A stretch of DNA of 32,050 nt, taken from an uncultured Spartobacteria bacterium. GTDB lineage: Bacteria > Verrucomicrobiota > Verrucomicrobiia > Chthoniobacterales > JAATET01. How positions within the stretch are numbered: the stretch's first letter is position 1; every line of letters starts with the position of its first letter. Below the pieces are notes generated by a model. It was not told the DNA's origin, did no database searches, and saw only the letters and a list, made by a program, of their open reading frames with translations. Positions 30,939-32,050 of this stretch are shown here, one piece after another. Position numbers and translations under genes: made by a program. Where the stretch lies: positions 1-32,050 of the forward strand of contig CALGTD010000175.1 of NCBI GenBank assembly GCA_937901895.1, in the 5' to 3' direction.

Positions 30939-30972
30939 GCGGCGGCTGGATGCATTCCGGCCGCCGCTTTTT
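30939..30972 (+). terminator. intrinsic terminator after ilvC
   Basis: GCGGCGGCTGGA pairs with TCCGGCCGCCGC (12 bp, one U-G pair) around the 5-nt loop TGCAT, followed by TTTTTG. It is the clearest terminator in the window and ends the ilvH-ilvC transcript. Confidence 0.93.
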
Positions 30973-31098
30973 GTTTCCGGAAACGGTTGCCGCGCGCCCA
31001 CTTCGGGCAAAGATCTCGAATCCCGATGGACTTCGTGCGCGAATAATCTGTAGCGGAATTCGATGCCTTGTAGTATGCAGCACGGATCTTTTTCGCCC

Positions 31099-32050
31099 AT
31101 GAAGACCGTCCTCCTCGGCGTCACAGCCGCCGCTCTTGCCGTCATTCCAGTTTCCTCCAGCCATGCCGAGTGGTTTCGTGAGACCGTCGACGATTCGCTT
31201 CCGGGTGGTTTCGCCTGCTCGCTGGTTCTGGATTCCAGCAACCGCCCGCATATTGCCTACTGGAGGCAGTTCAGCGAAAATTTCCCCAATTCTTTCACCC
31301 CCTGTTACGCAACGCAGTCCGGGACCACATGGGAGGCGGCTCCTCTGGCCCTCACCAGCACGAACACCTTCGGAGCCTACACGTCGATCATCCTCGGGCC
31401 GGGCGGGCGTCCCGCCATCGCATATCAAACCAGCGGCTCCCTGCTCTTTTATGCCGCAATGAACGCCGACAAGGAATGGCTGATCGGTTCCAACATCGCG
31501 GCGGACACGGGAAGCTGGCTCTCCATGATCTGGAACGGCACCCAGCCCCGAATTGCAGCATCCCAGGGCACGACCCTCCAGTTCCTCCAGCCGAATGGCA
31601 ACTCTTGGGCGAGCTCCAATGTCGACACGACGAATGCCGGCGCGAGTTGCTCGATGGATATCCGACCCGACGGCGCTGTGGGCATCGGTTACATCAAGGG
31701 AGGAAACATCCGATACGCCTCCAGCCTGCAGGGCAACACCCCCGCTCCTCCCGATCCGCTCACGTTCCCGCAGAATCTTTCCGCAACGCGCTGCGCATTC
31801 ACGTTCGACTCGAACGGGAATTCCCACATCCTCTATTACGACCAGAACAGCGAGACCTACCGCCACATCACCAACGAGGCCGGTCCCTGTGGTCCACCCA
31901 GCCCGCCATCGTCGCTGCAGCCGGCCAGCGTGCGATCGATTTTTACGGATGTTCCATCGCCGCGGGTTCCGACGGATCGCTCCACGCCGCCTTCCTCGAC
32001 TATTCGACCAACACGTTGAAATACGCCCGCCGCGCCGCCGGCCGCACCTC
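31099..32050 (+). CDS. secreted beta-propeller-like repeat protein, apparent frameshift, runs off window
   Basis: From ATG 31099 a signal peptide (MKTVLLGVTAAALAVIPVSS, probable cleavage after SHA) leads into repeats of about 45 residues with the pattern G.P.IAY......L.YA: SLVLDSSNRPHIAYW, SIILGPGGRPAIAYQTSGSL, WNGTQPRIAASQGTTLQF, DIRPDGAVGIGYIKGGNIRYA and FTFDSNGNSHILYYDQNSETY. They suggest blades of a beta-propeller. The frame stops at 32019, but from about 31890 the continuation WSTQPAIVAAAGQRAIDFYG and SDGSLHAAFLDYSTNTLKYA is in another frame and stays open to 32050. A two-base TG duplication (or one-base loss) near 31888 explains it. Pseudogene or assembly error are both possible. Confidence 0.72.

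Overview
The window is GC-rich bacterial chromosome, almost entirely coding, and most likely from a member of the Verrucomicrobiota. The main pointers are a giant extracellular protein with HAF repeats, autotransporter-associated beta-strand repeats and a C-terminal VPEPHEW-type PEP-CTERM anchor, a NfeD/FloA membrane-microdomain operon, weak Shine-Dalgarno signals, and several secreted proteins that resemble nothing well characterised. The phylum is inferred from gene content; no rRNA marker is present.

Layout. Bases 1-2244 (minus) hold a truncated luciferase-like flavin oxidoreductase and a secreted endonuclease/exonuclease/phosphatase-fold enzyme. Bases 2623-4920 (plus) encode a secreted GH92 alpha-mannosidase, followed by tRNA-Leu(CAA) at 4960-5043 (minus). 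Bases 5086-8016 (minus) are a four-gene membrane operon: secreted protein with amphipathic 11-mers, NfeD, flotillin FloA, and a single-TM protein. It is divergent from a GAF-PP2C phosphatase plus RsbW-type kinase pair (8082-9814), so a flotillin scaffold and a partner-switching module share one control region. Next come a small minus-strand ORF, a WYL regulator, MscL, and a minus-strand cluster of radical SAM protein, secreted MsrA and a 108-aa protein. Cytidine deaminase and MnmG follow at 13763-16058.

Two perfect 16-bp parS sites flank and enter mnmG (14153-14168 and 14929-14944), suggesting the window lies in or near the origin/centromere domain. Bases 16036-20433 hold a LysR regulator, a secreted protein of unknown function, and a tightly overlapping minus-strand operon with two tandem secreted paralogues. 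Bases 20538-22853 hold a DUF502 membrane protein, a 60-aa protein with a strong terminator, and purB. Bases 22864-28674 hold the giant PEP-CTERM protein, divergent from two overlapping LuxR-type paralogues; their shared intergenic region has three copies of TTGTCCG. The right end has a YqaB-like HAD phosphatase, ilvH-ilvC with a terminator, and a secreted repeat protein with an apparent frameshift that runs off the window.

No CRISPR array, prophage, transposase or obvious genomic island is visible. The most interesting unexplained items are the flotillin/partner-switch locus, the parS pair, a 23-bp palindrome shared in part by the WYL and cdd control regions, perfect hairpins just upstream of the floA and 305-aa protein start codons, and the LuxR/PEP-CTERM module.
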